Shown: positions 1 through 10,819, counted from the first letter of the stretch. The stretch: DNA of 64,000 nt from Zooshikella ganghwensis DSM 15267 (GCF_000428585.1 NZ_AUAF01000001.1:62001-126000), one strand, 5' to 3'. The notes: generated by a model not told the origin, from the sequence alone. Numbers and translations: made by a program.

Positions 1-1198
1 AAACATCAACTTCAGATAAAACGTCAACAAAGTCCTCATATAAGTCACGTGTTCGAGAAAAACGATGAGGTTGATAAATCATCACTAAACGCTTTTCTGG
101 CCAACCATTTCGTATTGCATTAATCGTGGCTAATACTTCTCGCGGATGATGGCCATAATCATCAACCAGCATAACTTCACCATCAGCCACAGGGTAATTA
201 CCATATATCTGAAAACGTCTACCCACGCCTTGAAATTGCATCAGCGCATGACAAATATCTTCATCAGCAATGCCTTCATCCTGTGCAATAGCAATGGTTG
301 CAAGGGCATTTAATACATTATGTCTACCAGGCATGTTGAGACAAATATCCAGTGACTTACCTGATGGGCACACTGCAGTAAAACTTGTTTTTTGCCCAAC
401 CTGGCTTATGTTGACAGCCTGGTAGTCCGCCTCCTCAGTACAACCATAGGTAATAGTTGGTCGTTTAACCAATGGTAGTATTTCCTGCACAACAGGATCA
501 TCCGTACATAATACTGCTAATCCATAAAAAGGCAGGTTATGCAAAAAGTCGACAAATGTTTTCTTTAGTTTTTCAAAGTCACCTTCATAGGTAGACATGT
601 GGTCTGCATCAATATTGGTGACGACCGCAATCATTGGTTGCAAATGCAAAAACGAAGCATCTGACTCATCAGCTTCTGCAACCAGGTATCGGCTTGCACC
701 TAACTGAGCATTAGTGCCTGCAGAATTCAATTTACCTCCAATGACAAAAGTAGGATCAAGCCCGCCCTCTGCAAGTACTGATGAAATTAAACTCGTTGTG
801 GTGGTTTTTCCATGTGTTCCAGCCACTGCAATTCCATGCCGATAACGCATTAATTCTGCTAGCATTTCAGCCCGAGGTACGATTGGAATACGAGCTTCTT
901 TTGCTGCAATCACCTCAGGATTACTTGCAGCTACAGCACTGGAAACAACAACAACATCGGCATTGATAATATTTTTTTGGTGATGGCCAATCGCTATATC
1001 AACACCTAACTGTTGTAAATGCTCAACCGTTGCTGACGACTTAATATCTGAGCCAGCAATTTCATAGCCCTGATTAAGTAAAACTTCAGCAATGCCACAC
1101 ATACCAACACCGCCAATTCCAACAAAATGAATACGCTTTATTCGACGCATTTCTGGAATAGCGAACATGGGTACTGGTTTATTTAACGTACTAGCCAC
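1..1198 (-). CDS. murC: UDP-N-acetylmuramate--L-alanine ligase MurC (partial, C-terminus off window)
   Basis: Cytoplasmic ATP-dependent ligase that adds L-Ala to UDP-MurNAc, the first amino-acid step of peptidoglycan precursor synthesis. Translating the minus strand gives the MurC N-terminal motif [15 protein letters not shown], then the central Mur-ligase P-loop [10 protein letters not shown] and the [10 protein letters not shown] stretch. About 399 codons are present; the family is usually about 470-490, so roughly 80 C-terminal residues lie beyond the left edge. I place the start at GTG 1198: GGAGGT at 1207-1212 sits 8 nt upstream, while the in-frame ATG at 1168 has no ribosome binding site. 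With this start the gene overlaps the murG stop by 8 nt, suggesting translational coupling. It is the last visible gene of the dcw cluster; ddlB/ftsQ would be expected next. Confidence 0.96.
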   Translation of the reverse strand, partial: MASTLNKPVPMFAIPEMRRIKRIHFVGIGGVGMCGIAEVLLNQGYEIAGSDIKSSATVEHLQQLGVDIAIGHHQKNIINADVVVVSSAVAASNPEVIAAKEARIPIVPRAEMLAELMRYRHGIAVAGTHGKTTTTSLISSVLAEGGLDPTFVIGGKLNSAGTNAQLGASRYLVAEADESDASFLHLQPMIAVVTNIDADHMSTYEGDFEKLKKTFVDFLHNLPFYGLAVLCTDDPVVQEILPLVKRPTITYGCTEEADYQAVNISQVGQKTSFTAVCPSGKSLDICLNMPGRHNVLNALATIAIAQDEGIADEDICHALMQFQGVGRRFQIYGNYPVADGEVMLVDDYGHHPREVLATINAIRNGWPEKRLVMIYQPHRFSRTRDLYEDFVDVLSEVDV

Positions 1199-2276
1199 CT
1201 TTTACAACCTCCAAGCAATGCCCTACCACTTCATTTGTCGCATCCGGCCTGGCTAACGAACGGGCAGCATTGGCCATTTGAGTCAAACGCTCTTTATTAG
1301 TCATTAATTGCGTTAATAATAATTGCACATGATCTTGAGTAAATGCTTGCTGCATAACCAACTCTGCGGCACCATGACTTACTAAATAATGTGCATTTTT
1401 AGTCTGATGATCATCAACAGCATAGGGAAAAGGTACTAGAATTGAAGGCACACCAGCATTTGCCACCTCAGCAATAGTTAACGCCCCTGCGCGACAAATA
1501 ACAAGATCCGCCCACTGATAAGCAGCCCCCATATCTTCAATAAATGCCTCAATTTTACCTTTCACACCATATTGGTTATACAGTGCCTGAGTTTGCGTTA
1601 AGTTTTTTTTGCCTGTCTGGTGCCAGATTTCAATAGACTGCTTTTGTTGTAGTTCTGCAATAGCAGATGGCACTACTTCATTTATAGCAACAGCCCCCAA
1701 ACTCCCACCTAACACCAGCAGTCTAAAAGGACGCTCATTAGACTCTGTTTCATGTATTTTTTCCTGAGGAACAATATTTTTTCTTACTGGATTACCTGTA
1801 CAATAAACTTTACGCAAACTTGCAAACGTACCAGGAAATGCCTCAAGTACACGTGTAGCAATTCGTGAGAGTAAACGATTAGTAAATCCAGCAATGGCAT
1901 TTTGCTCATGGATAACCAGTGGTATACCAAGTAACTTTGCTGCCACTCCACCTGGCCCGGCAACATACCCACCCATACCCACAACACAATGTGGCTTCAA
2001 GCGTTTTAAATGGTGTTTTGCCATACAAACTGCTTTGGTTATCATGAGTGGTGCTTTAACCCAACGCTGGACACCCTTGCCGCGAAGTCCCCCAACATTA
2101 ATTAATGTCATGGGGATTTCTTCTTTTGTAATCAAATCAGCTTCCATACTGTTGGGCGTACCAAACCAGTGAACACTATGTCCCTCGGCTAATAATTGTC
2201 GTGCTGTTGCTAACGCAGGAAATATATGCCCACCTGTACCCCCAGCCATAATCACAAATGTTTTTTGTTCACTCAC
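1191..2276 (-). CDS. murG: UDP-GlcNAc:lipid I N-acetylglucosaminyltransferase MurG
   Basis: Peripheral inner-membrane GT-B glycosyltransferase that converts lipid I to lipid II. The N-terminal glycine-rich loop [13 protein letters not shown], the [11 protein letters not shown] motif, IHEQNAIAG and a C-terminal [10 protein letters not shown] nucleotide-sugar site are all visible. I choose the GTG at 2276 (protein begins with [12 protein letters not shown]) because AGGAG lies about 8 nt upstream and the protein then has 361 residues, the usual MurG length; the open frame upstream to 2354 only reads through the 3' end of ftsW. It overlaps ftsW by 8 nt and murC by 8 nt. Confidence 0.97.
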   Translation of the reverse strand: MSEQKTFVIMAGGTGGHIFPALATARQLLAEGHSVHWFGTPNSMEADLITKEEIPMTLINVGGLRGKGVQRWVKAPLMITKAVCMAKHHLKRLKPHCVVGMGGYVAGPGGVAAKLLGIPLVIHEQNAIAGFTNRLLSRIATRVLEAFPGTFASLRKVYCTGNPVRKNIVPQEKIHETESNERPFRLLVLGGSLGAVAINEVVPSAIAELQQKQSIEIWHQTGKKNLTQTQALYNQYGVKGKIEAFIEDMGAAYQWADLVICRAGALTIAEVANAGVPSILVPFPYAVDDHQTKNAHYLVSHGAAELVMQQAFTQDHVQLLLTQLMTNKERLTQMANAARSLARPDATNEVVGHCLEVVKGG

Positions 2277-3447
2277 GGCGTTTACTCCTGCTTTTAGTTT
2301 TAACAGAAGCTCTAAGCCTTCGTGTTTCAAAATCAATACGCAACAACAATGCAACAGCCATACAACTCACCAATAAACTACTACCGCCATAGCTCAATAA
2401 TGGCAGTGTTAACCCTTTAGTAGGCAGTAGTCCTGTATTTACGCCAATATTTATTAATGCCTGCATACCAAGAAGCAAGCCTAATCCATAAGCGATATAA
2501 GCAGAAAACAAACTATTTTCACGCTCTGCTTCTACTCCAATACACAAAGCTCGCCAGGCAACGAAAACCAGCATAAATACGACAAATAGTGCCCCAATTA
2601 AACCAAACTCTTCTGCTAACACAGCAAATACAAAGTCAGTATGGGCTTCCGGTAAATAAAACAGTTTCTGAATACTATTACCTAGCCCAACGCCAAACCA
2701 TTCTCCTCGCCCAAACGCAATTAATGCCTGAGTTAACTGGTAACCACTATCAAACTGATGTGCCCAAGGGTCGATATAGGTTGTTAGTCGCTGTAAGCGG
2801 TAGGCTTGTGAAAATGCCATTAAAGCAACAGCACCACCACAGGCCATTATCAGCAGAATAAAGTAAAACAGTTTCACCCCTGCTAAAAATAACATGCCCA
2901 CAACTGCACTAATCAGCACCACAGCCGCGCCAAAATCTGGCTCTAATAGCAGTAAAAAAACAACTAAGGCCAATAAACACATCGGCTTTAAAAAACCTGA
3001 CCAACGTTGTCGAACCTCTTCCTGACGCCGCACTAAATAACCTGCCAAATAAATAATGATGAATACTTTTGCTAATTCAGAAGGTTGAAAATTTGCAATG
3101 CCCAGGCTCACCCAGCGCTTACTTCCATTAATCTCACGCCCCACCAATAACACCGCAGACAACATCAATAGTGAGCATAAAAACAATAACCAGCCTTTGC
3201 TTTCCCACCAGCTCATTGGCACCATTAAAACCGTTAGTACCACCACTAAACTGACACTTAAATAAAGCAGTTGCCGGATACAAAAATAAAAAACATCATC
3301 ATACTGGCTAAAGGCTATTTCCGTTGATGCGGACGTCACCATCACCAACCCCGTGGCAATCAACATAATTGACACTACAACTAACGGTAAATCATACGTC
3401 ATAGTGACATTATTTTTTGATATCCAAGGCCACCAGGATTTAGTCAT
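2269..3447 (-). CDS. ftsW: SEDS-family lipid II polymerase FtsW
   Basis: Polytopic inner-membrane septal peptidoglycan glycosyltransferase (SEDS family), partner of FtsI. At 392 residues it shows about ten hydrophobic segments and the family signatures GREINGSKRWVSLG, QPSELAK and, near the C-terminus, LPLLSYGGSSLL. It has a short cytoplasmic N-terminus and a basic C-terminal tail. Its start overlaps the murD stop by 8 nt and its end overlaps murG by 8 nt, so it is embedded in a tightly packed run of wall genes. FtsW rather than RodA is supported by the dcw context. Confidence 0.96.
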   Translation of the reverse strand: MTKSWWPWISKNNVTMTYDLPLVVVSIMLIATGLVMVTSASTEIAFSQYDDVFYFCIRQLLYLSVSLVVVLTVLMVPMSWWESKGWLLFLCSLLMLSAVLLVGREINGSKRWVSLGIANFQPSELAKVFIIIYLAGYLVRRQEEVRQRWSGFLKPMCLLALVVFLLLLEPDFGAAVVLISAVVGMLFLAGVKLFYFILLIMACGGAVALMAFSQAYRLQRLTTYIDPWAHQFDSGYQLTQALIAFGRGEWFGVGLGNSIQKLFYLPEAHTDFVFAVLAEEFGLIGALFVVFMLVFVAWRALCIGVEAERENSLFSAYIAYGLGLLLGMQALINIGVNTGLLPTKGLTLPLLSYGGSSLLVSCMAVALLLRIDFETRRLRASVKTKSRSKRRE

Positions 3448-4813
3448 TCACTAACTCCTTGACCCACTGACAAAATTCATTACCACGTGCTTCATAATTT
3501 GCAAACATATCTAAGCTGGCACAGGCAGGCGATAATAAAACAACATCTCCAGGCTGAGCCATTTCAGCCGCCTTACTGACTGCACTTTGTAATGTGTCAT
3601 GCTCTTCGCCAGGAACTCCTGCCGAACGCCCCACAGCTAACAATGGTTTAGCATCTCGCCCTATAGCCACTAGATAACGACAATATTGATTGAATAAATC
3701 ACCTAAAATATCAAAATCTGCATTTTTACCATCACCACCAGCAATGAGAATTATTTTCCCTGCTATTTCAGAGCCAATGCCTTCTAATGCCGCAGATGCC
3801 GCCCCCACGTTAGTCGCTTTTGAATCATTAATAAAAGTAACCTGACTTTTCTCGGCAACCCACTCACAACGATGCGGAAGTCCTTTATACGTTCTTAAAG
3901 CAGAACACATAGCCTCTACCGGCAAACCCGCTTGATATCCTAACGCCAACGCTGCAAGTGCATTCGCATAGTTATGAAGCCCGACCACTTTTAACTCACG
4001 TGTATTCAGTAACCGATCTTGTCCCTTAACTAAAAATGTTCCGCCATCCGTATCATCTTCAATAACACCAAATTCTTTTAAATCTGGCTCATGCAAAGTA
4101 AACATTACATGAGGTATTTGCTGTGGCAGTAGCGGTTGAGTTAAAGCATCATCCTTATTACTCACTGCGGCTTTACAATTACGATAAATTTTTTGCTTTG
4201 CTTGATGATAAGCCATCAGTGAAGGATAACGATCCATATGATCTGGACTGATATTTAAAATAGTGCTTACAGTGGGCGCAAATGTATCAACCGTTTCTAA
4301 CTGAAAACTAGATAACTCCAATACAAAAATATCGAAGCCTCGGTCCAAAAGTGATAACGCAGGTATACCTAAATTACCACCCACACCTGTTTTCAAACCT
4401 GCTGCCTTGCACATGTCACCAACCATTGTGGTGACTGTACTTTTTCCATTAGAACCTGTTATCGCAATAACAGGTCTATCGCAGTAATAACCAAATAACT
4501 CAATATCACCAATAACTCGAACACCTTTTGCTTTAGCATTCGCAATCGCTGGTTCAGTGAGAGGTACACCCGGACTCACAATGAGTTCTGCAGCCCGAGA
4601 TAGCACTTCTTCTGGAATTCCACCAAGATATACTTGCACTAAAGGAAACTCGGCTCTAAAAACAGCTAACTCTGGTGGCGACTCTCTGCTATCAACAACA
4701 ATAAAATTAATACGTTGCTGCTGTAAAAAACGAGCACACGCCAACCCGGTTTTACCTAAACCAATAATGACACGAAGTTGATCAGAAGCAATTAAGCCCT
4801 GTTGTTTTTCCAT
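3440..4813 (-). CDS. murD: UDP-N-acetylmuramoyl-L-alanine--D-glutamate ligase MurD
   Basis: Cytoplasmic Mur ligase that adds D-Glu to UDP-MurNAc-L-Ala. The protein of 457 residues is close to family length. Motifs seen: an N-terminal Rossmann segment with IGLGKTGLACARF, the ATP-binding P-loop ITGSNGKSTVT, LNISPDHMDR and, in the C-terminal domain, INDSKATN and LLSPACASLDMF, the last typical of MurD. It starts 7 nt after the mraY stop and overlaps ftsW by 8 nt. Confidence 0.97.
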   Translation of the reverse strand: MEKQQGLIASDQLRVIIGLGKTGLACARFLQQQRINFIVVDSRESPPELAVFRAEFPLVQVYLGGIPEEVLSRAAELIVSPGVPLTEPAIANAKAKGVRVIGDIELFGYYCDRPVIAITGSNGKSTVTTMVGDMCKAAGLKTGVGGNLGIPALSLLDRGFDIFVLELSSFQLETVDTFAPTVSTILNISPDHMDRYPSLMAYHQAKQKIYRNCKAAVSNKDDALTQPLLPQQIPHVMFTLHEPDLKEFGVIEDDTDGGTFLVKGQDRLLNTRELKVVGLHNYANALAALALGYQAGLPVEAMCSALRTYKGLPHRCEWVAEKSQVTFINDSKATNVGAASAALEGIGSEIAGKIILIAGGDGKNADFDILGDLFNQYCRYLVAIGRDAKPLLAVGRSAGVPGEEHDTLQSAVSKAAEMAQPGDVVLLSPACASLDMFANYEARGNEFCQWVKELVND

Positions 4814-4820
4814 GCTCTTA

Positions 4821-5903
4821 TTACCGCAGTTTCAAGGTAGCTAAACCAATTAATACTAAAATCAATGTGATAATCCAAAAACGAACAATAACACGAGGCT
4901 CTGGCCAACCTTTTAATTCAAAATGGTGATGCAAGGGTGCCATTCTAAAAATACGTCGTCCCGTCAACTTATAGGAACCTACCTGTAAAATGACAGAAAC
5001 TGTTTCCATAACAAACACACCACCCATAATAAATAACACAATTTCCTGCCGGACAATTACCGCAATAACACCAAGTGCAGCCCCTAGCGAAAGTGCACCA
5101 ACATCCCCCATAAACACCTGTGCTGGGTAAGTGTTAAACCATAAAAAACCTAATCCAGCACCCACTAAGGCTGCACAAAATACAACAAGCTCTCCTGCAC
5201 CTGCGATATAAGGAATATGCAAATAATCGGCAAAACCAATATGGCCACTTAAATAAGCAAAGATACCTAAAGCACTTCCAACCATAACTGTGGGCATAAT
5301 TGCCAGCCCATCCAAACCATCGGTCAGGTTCACAGCATTGCTACTACCCACAATGACAAAATACGTCAGTACGATATAAAAAATGCCTATATCCAAAACC
5401 ACTTCTTTAAAAAATGGCACGATCAACTCAATTTCTGCAGGTGAAGGCGCTGTTTTAAATAAAAAAACTGCTGCACCAAGCCCTCCAACTGACTGCCAAA
5501 AATATTTCCAACGGGCTGGCAGTCCTCGCGAATTTTTTTCAATCACTTTTCGGTAATCATCAACCCAACCAACAGCACCAAAAATCAGCGTAACGCCTAA
5601 TACTACCCATACATAACGATTACCCAGATCAGCCCATAACAATGTACTAATAGCAATTGCCACAAGGATTAACGCGCCACCCATTGTTGGCGTTCCAGCC
5701 TTGCTCAAATGCGACTGAGGTCCATCATCTCTGACAGCCTGGCCAATTTGATAATGTGTCAGTTGTTTAATCAATTTTGGTCCCAACCAAAGCGCTAACC
5801 CCAACGATGTTAACACCCCTAAAATGGCCCTAAATGTTAAATACTGAAAAACGGTAAAACTGCTTTCATACTGCGCTAGAAATTCCGCCAACCACAACAG
5901 CAT
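4821..5903 (-). CDS. mraY: Phospho-N-acetylmuramoyl-pentapeptide-transferase MraY
   Basis: Integral inner-membrane enzyme that transfers phospho-MurNAc-pentapeptide to undecaprenyl phosphate, giving lipid I. At 360 residues it is the canonical length. Seen are the signatures [16 protein letters not shown] with its catalytic acidic residues, [24 protein letters not shown] and the C-terminal [11 protein letters not shown]. About ten transmembrane segments are evident. GGGAG lies 8 nt upstream of the ATG, and the gap from murF is only 3 nt. It belongs to the dcw operon. Confidence 0.97.
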   Translation of the reverse strand: MLLWLAEFLAQYESSFTVFQYLTFRAILGVLTSLGLALWLGPKLIKQLTHYQIGQAVRDDGPQSHLSKAGTPTMGGALILVAIAISTLLWADLGNRYVWVVLGVTLIFGAVGWVDDYRKVIEKNSRGLPARWKYFWQSVGGLGAAVFLFKTAPSPAEIELIVPFFKEVVLDIGIFYIVLTYFVIVGSSNAVNLTDGLDGLAIMPTVMVGSALGIFAYLSGHIGFADYLHIPYIAGAGELVVFCAALVGAGLGFLWFNTYPAQVFMGDVGALSLGAALGVIAVIVRQEIVLFIMGGVFVMETVSVILQVGSYKLTGRRIFRMAPLHHHFELKGWPEPRVIVRFWIITLILVLIGLATLKLR

Positions 5904-5906
5904 TTA

Positions 5907-7277
5907 TTAATTACTCCCATAATTCCTATCCAAACAGGCCATAACAACATCTTCCATTTTTGCACTGCGAGAGCCTTTAACCAAAACAGTTGTTTCATTA
6001 GTTAAAAGTGCTTGCAGCTCATCTATAAGATTTTGTTTATTCGTATAGCCATGCCCACATTCGCCAAAACGAGCGACCGTATGTTGGCTTAAAGGCCCAA
6101 CCGTTAACAAATGGTTTATGCCCATTTTTCGAGCATAATCACCTAATTCTGCATGAATTTCTTCAGCATCTTGGCCCAGCTCAGCTAAATCACCTAGCAC
6201 CAATACACGTTCCCCAGGCTGCAGTGAAAGTAAATCAATTGCCGCCTTTACAGAACCTGGGTTTGCATTATAAGAGTCATCAATGAGTACTGCGCCCATT
6301 TTTCCTGGCAGCTTGTTGCCCCGACCTTGAACTGGCTCAACCTCGGCCAAAGCATTTATAGCCACGGGAATAGCTACCCCTAAAGCGATAGCTCCTGCAA
6401 TAGCGGCTAATGCATTGGCAACTTGATGCTTACCTCCCAGTTTGAGCTCAACAGGAAATACTTGTGCTTGATAGCGCAAGTTAAAGTACATACCGCCATT
6501 AGGCAAAGGCTCAATGGCTGTTGCCTCAAGGTCTGCAGCACAGTCATCAAGTGCAAATGACAAAATATGGCATGATGAAGCTTGATCTTGCCAATAATCA
6601 AAAAACACATCATTTTTATTGAGAACAGCAACACCATTAGCTGGCAAAGCGTGTAAAATTTCTGCTTTTGCTTGAGCTATTTTTTCAACAGACCCAAATC
6701 CACCTAAATGAGCACGCGTCACATTAGTAATAATGCTAACGTCAGGCTGGGCTAAATCTGCCGTATAAGCAATTTCACCAACCTCACTTGCGCCAAGCTC
6801 AATCACAGCAAACTGATGCTCTGCAGTAAGCTGCAAAAGTGTTAATGGAGCACCAATTGCATTATTTAAATTACCCTTGGTAGCCAGCACATCCCCTTGC
6901 TTATGCATAATGGCAGTGAGCATTTCTTTAACGGTGGTTTTTCCGCTATTACCAGTAACCGCTACCAGCTTTCCAGAGTAATACTGACGGTTTAATGCCG
7001 CTAATTTACCCAGCGCCTGAAGAGTATCTTTTACACATAACTGGGGGATAGGCACATTTTCTTGCACTTCACTGACGATTGCAGCACTAGCTCCTTTTTC
7101 ATAAGCAGCAGCGACAAAGTGATTGCCATTAAAATTGGGTCCTTGCAACGCAATAAACAAGTCACCAGGTTGCAACTGCCGGGTATCAGTAACGATATTG
7201 CCTATTTCAATATCTTGACCATGCAAATCAGCATCTAATGCGGAGGTAACATCTGATAAGTGCAAGCGCTTAATCAT
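5907..7277 (-). CDS. murF: UDP-N-acetylmuramoyl-tripeptide--D-alanyl-D-alanine ligase MurF
   Basis: Adds D-Ala-D-Ala to the UDP-MurNAc tripeptide in the cytoplasm. The 456-residue protein has an N-terminal substrate domain with TDTRQLQPGDLFIAL, the Mur P-loop AVTGNSGKTTVKEM and the C-terminal DDSYNANPGS motif. Two ATGs are close together; AAGGAG is only about 1 nt from the first (7283) but 7 nt from the second, so I start at 7277 (protein MIKRLHLSD). With that start it overlaps murE by 8 nt, the same overlap as three other junctions in this operon. Confidence 0.96.
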   Translation of the reverse strand: MIKRLHLSDVTSALDADLHGQDIEIGNIVTDTRQLQPGDLFIALQGPNFNGNHFVAAAYEKGASAAIVSEVQENVPIPQLCVKDTLQALGKLAALNRQYYSGKLVAVTGNSGKTTVKEMLTAIMHKQGDVLATKGNLNNAIGAPLTLLQLTAEHQFAVIELGASEVGEIAYTADLAQPDVSIITNVTRAHLGGFGSVEKIAQAKAEILHALPANGVAVLNKNDVFFDYWQDQASSCHILSFALDDCAADLEATAIEPLPNGGMYFNLRYQAQVFPVELKLGGKHQVANALAAIAGAIALGVAIPVAINALAEVEPVQGRGNKLPGKMGAVLIDDSYNANPGSVKAAIDLLSLQPGERVLVLGDLAELGQDAEEIHAELGDYARKMGINHLLTVGPLSQHTVARFGECGHGYTNKQNLIDELQALLTNETTVLVKGSRSAKMEDVVMACLDRNYGSN

Positions 7278-8775
7278 AAGCATACTCCTTCAATACTTTT
7301 GCTACTTGCACAAGGTCACTGAAGGGGTAGCGCTGACCATTAACCTCTTGATAATCTTCATGACCTTTACCTGCTACAACAACAATATCATCTGGCCTCG
7401 CCGCTAAGATGGCCTCTTGTATTGCTTTAGCTCGGTCAACTTCGACGTGAACCTGAAGCTGAGCATGTTTAAAACCAGGCATGATATCGTTGATGATCGC
7501 ACTAGGATCTTCTGTGCGAGGGTTATCACTGGTCACCACACATTCATCAGCGCACTGAGCAACCGCTTCAGCCATTAAAGGACGTTTTCCTGAGTCGCGG
7601 TCACCACCACAGCCAAAAACACACACCACTTTACCCAGAGAGTGCAAACGAACAGCTTTCAATAAATGTGCAAGGGCATCAGGCGTATGCGCATAATCAA
7701 CAACAACTGTTGGCTGGTTTTCTTCACCAAAATACTCCATTCGACCAGGAACTGTTTTGAGCGCTGATAATGCATCCACAATTCGCTCAACTGGCTGCCC
7801 ATGACAGCCTAGTGCAGCAACTGCGGCTAACACATTTTGCAAACTAAAGTGACCTAACAGTGGAATATTGGCTAAAACGCTACCCCATGGCGTATGCAAC
7901 AAACACTGGATACCATGAGGTAAATACTGAATCTGACTTGCATAAACATCAGCAGAAGCATTACTTAGACTGTAGGTAATTTGCTCTGTGGTTTCAGCTA
8001 CAGAGTGTTTAATAAAAGCTGCGTAATCATCATCCAAATTAATAATGGCATGTTTAAGCTCTGGCCAGGCAAATAGCTTAGCCTTGCTTTGCGCATAAGC
8101 TTCCATCGTGCCATGAAAATCCAAGTGATCCCGACTGAGATTCGTAAAAATCATGGTTTCAAACTTACAACCCACAAGCCGACCTTGTTCTACTCCATGG
8201 GAAGAAGCCTCCATCGCTAAATACGCAACTCTTTTTTGCACTAGTTCTGTAAGGTGAGACTGAATAACTAAACTACTAGGCGTGGTATTTAAACTAGCAT
8301 TTAACGCATCAAGCATGCCGTAGCCTAACGTTCCCATGACACCTGCAGATATATTTAAAGCACTAAACAACTGGGCAATAAAATGAGAAGTTGATGTTTT
8401 ACCATTCGTGCCAGTAACGCCAATTACTTGAATATGTTCGCTAGGGTTATGAAAATAACGACTAATGATACTTCCTACTTGAGTACTTAAATTCTGCATC
8501 AAAAACACAGGAATAGCATAGTCATACTGTGTTTCTGCCAGTACGCTATTTGCCTCAGCTAATACGCCAACAGCACCTCGTTCAACAGCTTGAGTGATAA
8601 ACTGATGACCATTCACCCGAGAACCCGGCAACGCAATAAACAAGTCCCCAGGTTTAACTTGCCGGCTATCTAATGCAATACCCGTGATGGTTAAATGCGC
8701 ATCAACAACCACATCAAAACCTGAGAGCAGTGCCTGTAACAACCATGTTTTTTGATCTACTTGCTGCGTATTCAT
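7270..8775 (-). CDS. murE: UDP-N-acetylmuramoyl-L-alanyl-D-glutamate--2,6-diaminopimelate ligase MurE
   Basis: Cytoplasmic Mur ligase that adds the third residue of the stem peptide. The 501-residue protein has the P-loop TGTNGKTS at about 121-128, the carbamylated-lysine region around KAKLFAW, and DNPR at about 417-420, the signature that selects meso-diaminopimelate rather than lysine. This predicts ordinary Gram-negative mDAP peptidoglycan. The start has no strong Shine-Dalgarno sequence, but it lies 6 nt after the ftsI stop, so coupling is likely. Confidence 0.97.
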   Translation of the reverse strand: MNTQQVDQKTWLLQALLSGFDVVVDAHLTITGIALDSRQVKPGDLFIALPGSRVNGHQFITQAVERGAVGVLAEANSVLAETQYDYAIPVFLMQNLSTQVGSIISRYFHNPSEHIQVIGVTGTNGKTSTSHFIAQLFSALNISAGVMGTLGYGMLDALNASLNTTPSSLVIQSHLTELVQKRVAYLAMEASSHGVEQGRLVGCKFETMIFTNLSRDHLDFHGTMEAYAQSKAKLFAWPELKHAIINLDDDYAAFIKHSVAETTEQITYSLSNASADVYASQIQYLPHGIQCLLHTPWGSVLANIPLLGHFSLQNVLAAVAALGCHGQPVERIVDALSALKTVPGRMEYFGEENQPTVVVDYAHTPDALAHLLKAVRLHSLGKVVCVFGCGGDRDSGKRPLMAEAVAQCADECVVTSDNPRTEDPSAIINDIMPGFKHAQLQVHVEVDRAKAIQEAILAARPDDIVVVAGKGHEDYQEVNGQRYPFSDLVQVAKVLKEYAYD

Positions 8776-8781
8776 ATACTT

Positions 8782-10506
8782 TTACGACTTATTTTTAATC
8801 CCAGGTTTTGCTTCTTGTTTGGCGACAGTAGGCATATTGTCTGGTGGAACACCTAACATTCTTAAAGCTCCTGCTGTCACATTCGAAAAAATTGGGGCCG
8901 CAACTGCACCACCGTAGTATTTTCCAGCCTTAGGATTATCAATCATCACGACTGTAACCACGCGCGGATTTGTGGCTGGGGCCATACCCGCAAAAATCGA
9001 CATATATTTTTTTTCTTCATAACCATGAGCACCGACTTTATGTACTGTGCCCGTTTTGCCCGCCACTGAATAGCTATCCACTTTGGCACGAGTGCCTGTC
9101 CCCCCCTGTTCAATAACGGTGGTTAACATTCGGACCACTTGCTTGGCTACTTTCTTAGGTAAAATTTGTTGTGCATCAACACTGGCGGGGTCATCTACCT
9201 TTAATAAGGATACAGGACGCTTAATACCGCCAGAAGCAAGTACCATATAGGCTTGGGCTACTTGCAGTGGTGTGGTGGAAAGACCGTACCCATAAGACAA
9301 GGTGGCAATTTCCACTGGGCGCCACTTAGTGTGAACAGGCAAACTACCACTTCGCTCACCAGGAAAACCAACCCCTGTTGGCTCACCAAGCCCAACTCGA
9401 CTAAGCAGTGACCATAACTGTTCAACACCAATATCTTGAGCAATTTTGGTTGTTCCCACATTGCTCGATTTGGTCAACACAGTAGTTAAATCGATGACGC
9501 CATAATTTCGGTGATCTTTAACTGCTTTACGACCAACCATGATATAGCCAGGGCGCACATCGATTTTGGTATCAGGCGTGTATTTGCCTGTTTCTAACGC
9601 AGCAGCAACAGTAAAGGCTTTCATGGTAGAGCCAGGCTCAAACACATCAGTTACCGCACGATTTCGTAATGCAGAAACTTTCACCCCCTTTCGGTTATTG
9701 GGGTTAAAAGACGGGTTATTGACCATTGCCAATACTTCACCTGTAGTAACATCCAATACGACAACTGAACCACTATCTGCTTCGTTTTCTTTAACCGCAT
9801 CTTGAAGAGCTCGATAGGCATAGTATTGAATGCGCATATCAATGCTCAGCATTAACTCCTTACCTGGTTCCGCACTTTTAATCGATTGCGCCTGCTCAAT
9901 AAGGCGACCACGACGATCCTTCAGCAAGCGCACCTTACCTGGCTTACCATCAAGCCACTCACTGTAAGCCAGCTCGATGCCTTCTTGCCCTTGGCCATCA
10001 ATGTTGGTGAATCCTATGAGATGAGCAGCCACTTCACTGGCAGGATAATAGCGACGAAACTCATCCATGACGTAAACACCTGGAATATCCAGTGCGGTTA
10101 CCTTGTCACCCTGTTTGGGCGTTAAGTGACGACGTAGATAAATAAATTCTTTATCGGCACTGCGTAAAATTCGCTTGGCTAAGGTTTTACGCTTAATACC
10201 TAATGTATCTGCCAGCTCTGGCCAGCGTGCTTTGTGTTCTACAAGTTCTTTTGGATTTCCCCAAAAAGACTTAACAGGTGTGCTAACAGCAAGGGGCTCA
10301 CCGTTTCGATCAAAAATAATGCCCCGCGTTGCCGCTATCTCGGTATAGCGAACTGTTCGTTTATCACCTTGATCCTGCAAAAACTGGCGATTTATGACAT
10401 GCAAATCAATAATACGCCAGGTAATGACGCCCATAACCAGCATCAAGCACGTTACAACAACTCGAAAGCGCCAAATATAAGGCCCTGTCTGCTTGACCTT
10501 ACTCAT
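8782..10506 (-). CDS. ftsI: Septal peptidoglycan DD-transpeptidase FtsI (PBP3)
   Basis: Bitopic class B penicillin-binding protein that cross-links septal peptidoglycan together with FtsW. In 574 residues there is a single N-terminal transmembrane helix (about 15-35), a non-catalytic pedestal domain, and a transpeptidase domain with all three active-site motifs: STMK at 293-296 (nucleophile Ser293), SSN at 346-348 and KTG at 483-485. The start overlaps the ftsL stop in an ATGA arrangement. Confidence 0.97.
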   Translation of the reverse strand: MSKVKQTGPYIWRFRVVVTCLMLVMGVITWRIIDLHVINRQFLQDQGDKRTVRYTEIAATRGIIFDRNGEPLAVSTPVKSFWGNPKELVEHKARWPELADTLGIKRKTLAKRILRSADKEFIYLRRHLTPKQGDKVTALDIPGVYVMDEFRRYYPASEVAAHLIGFTNIDGQGQEGIELAYSEWLDGKPGKVRLLKDRRGRLIEQAQSIKSAEPGKELMLSIDMRIQYYAYRALQDAVKENEADSGSVVVLDVTTGEVLAMVNNPSFNPNNRKGVKVSALRNRAVTDVFEPGSTMKAFTVAAALETGKYTPDTKIDVRPGYIMVGRKAVKDHRNYGVIDLTTVLTKSSNVGTTKIAQDIGVEQLWSLLSRVGLGEPTGVGFPGERSGSLPVHTKWRPVEIATLSYGYGLSTTPLQVAQAYMVLASGGIKRPVSLLKVDDPASVDAQQILPKKVAKQVVRMLTTVIEQGGTGTRAKVDSYSVAGKTGTVHKVGAHGYEEKKYMSIFAGMAPATNPRVVTVVMIDNPKAGKYYGGAVAAPIFSNVTAGALRMLGVPPDNMPTVAKQEAKPGIKNKS

Positions 10507-10796
10507 GGCACTACCATTTTTATCTGATCAGGATTTGGTGTTTCCATCTCCAGCTTCTCTGTTGCAATCCTTTCAACACGCTTGGGTGTAGTAAGAGTGC
10601 TATGCTGTAAAAGCAATTGCCCCCACTCAACTTGTGCAGCATTTTTCACAACAAGCTGGCGCTGCAGATCATTAAATGCACGACGATTCATGTGCGCTAC
10701 ATAAGTAATGGCTACTGAGGAGATAACCATCATCACCATCAGTATCAAAAACACCACAACTTGCTTATGCTTCAGCTGCGCTACTACATGAGTCAT
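10503..10796 (-). CDS. ftsL: Cell division protein FtsL
   Basis: Small bitopic divisome protein of 97 residues with a short basic cytoplasmic tail, one transmembrane helix (about 13-33) and a periplasmic segment predicted to be coiled coil (about 40-80). It bridges FtsB/FtsQ and activates FtsWI. Sequence conservation in FtsL is low, so the call rests mainly on size, topology and its position between rsmH and ftsI, which is invariant in gammaproteobacteria. Its stop overlaps the ftsI start by 4 nt. Confidence 0.92.
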   Translation of the reverse strand: MTHVVAQLKHKQVVVFLILMVMMVISSVAITYVAHMNRRAFNDLQRQLVVKNAAQVEWGQLLLQHSTLTTPKRVERIATEKLEMETPNPDQIKMVVP

Positions 10797-10819
10797 AGGG
10801 ACCCTCTTACTAATTGACG

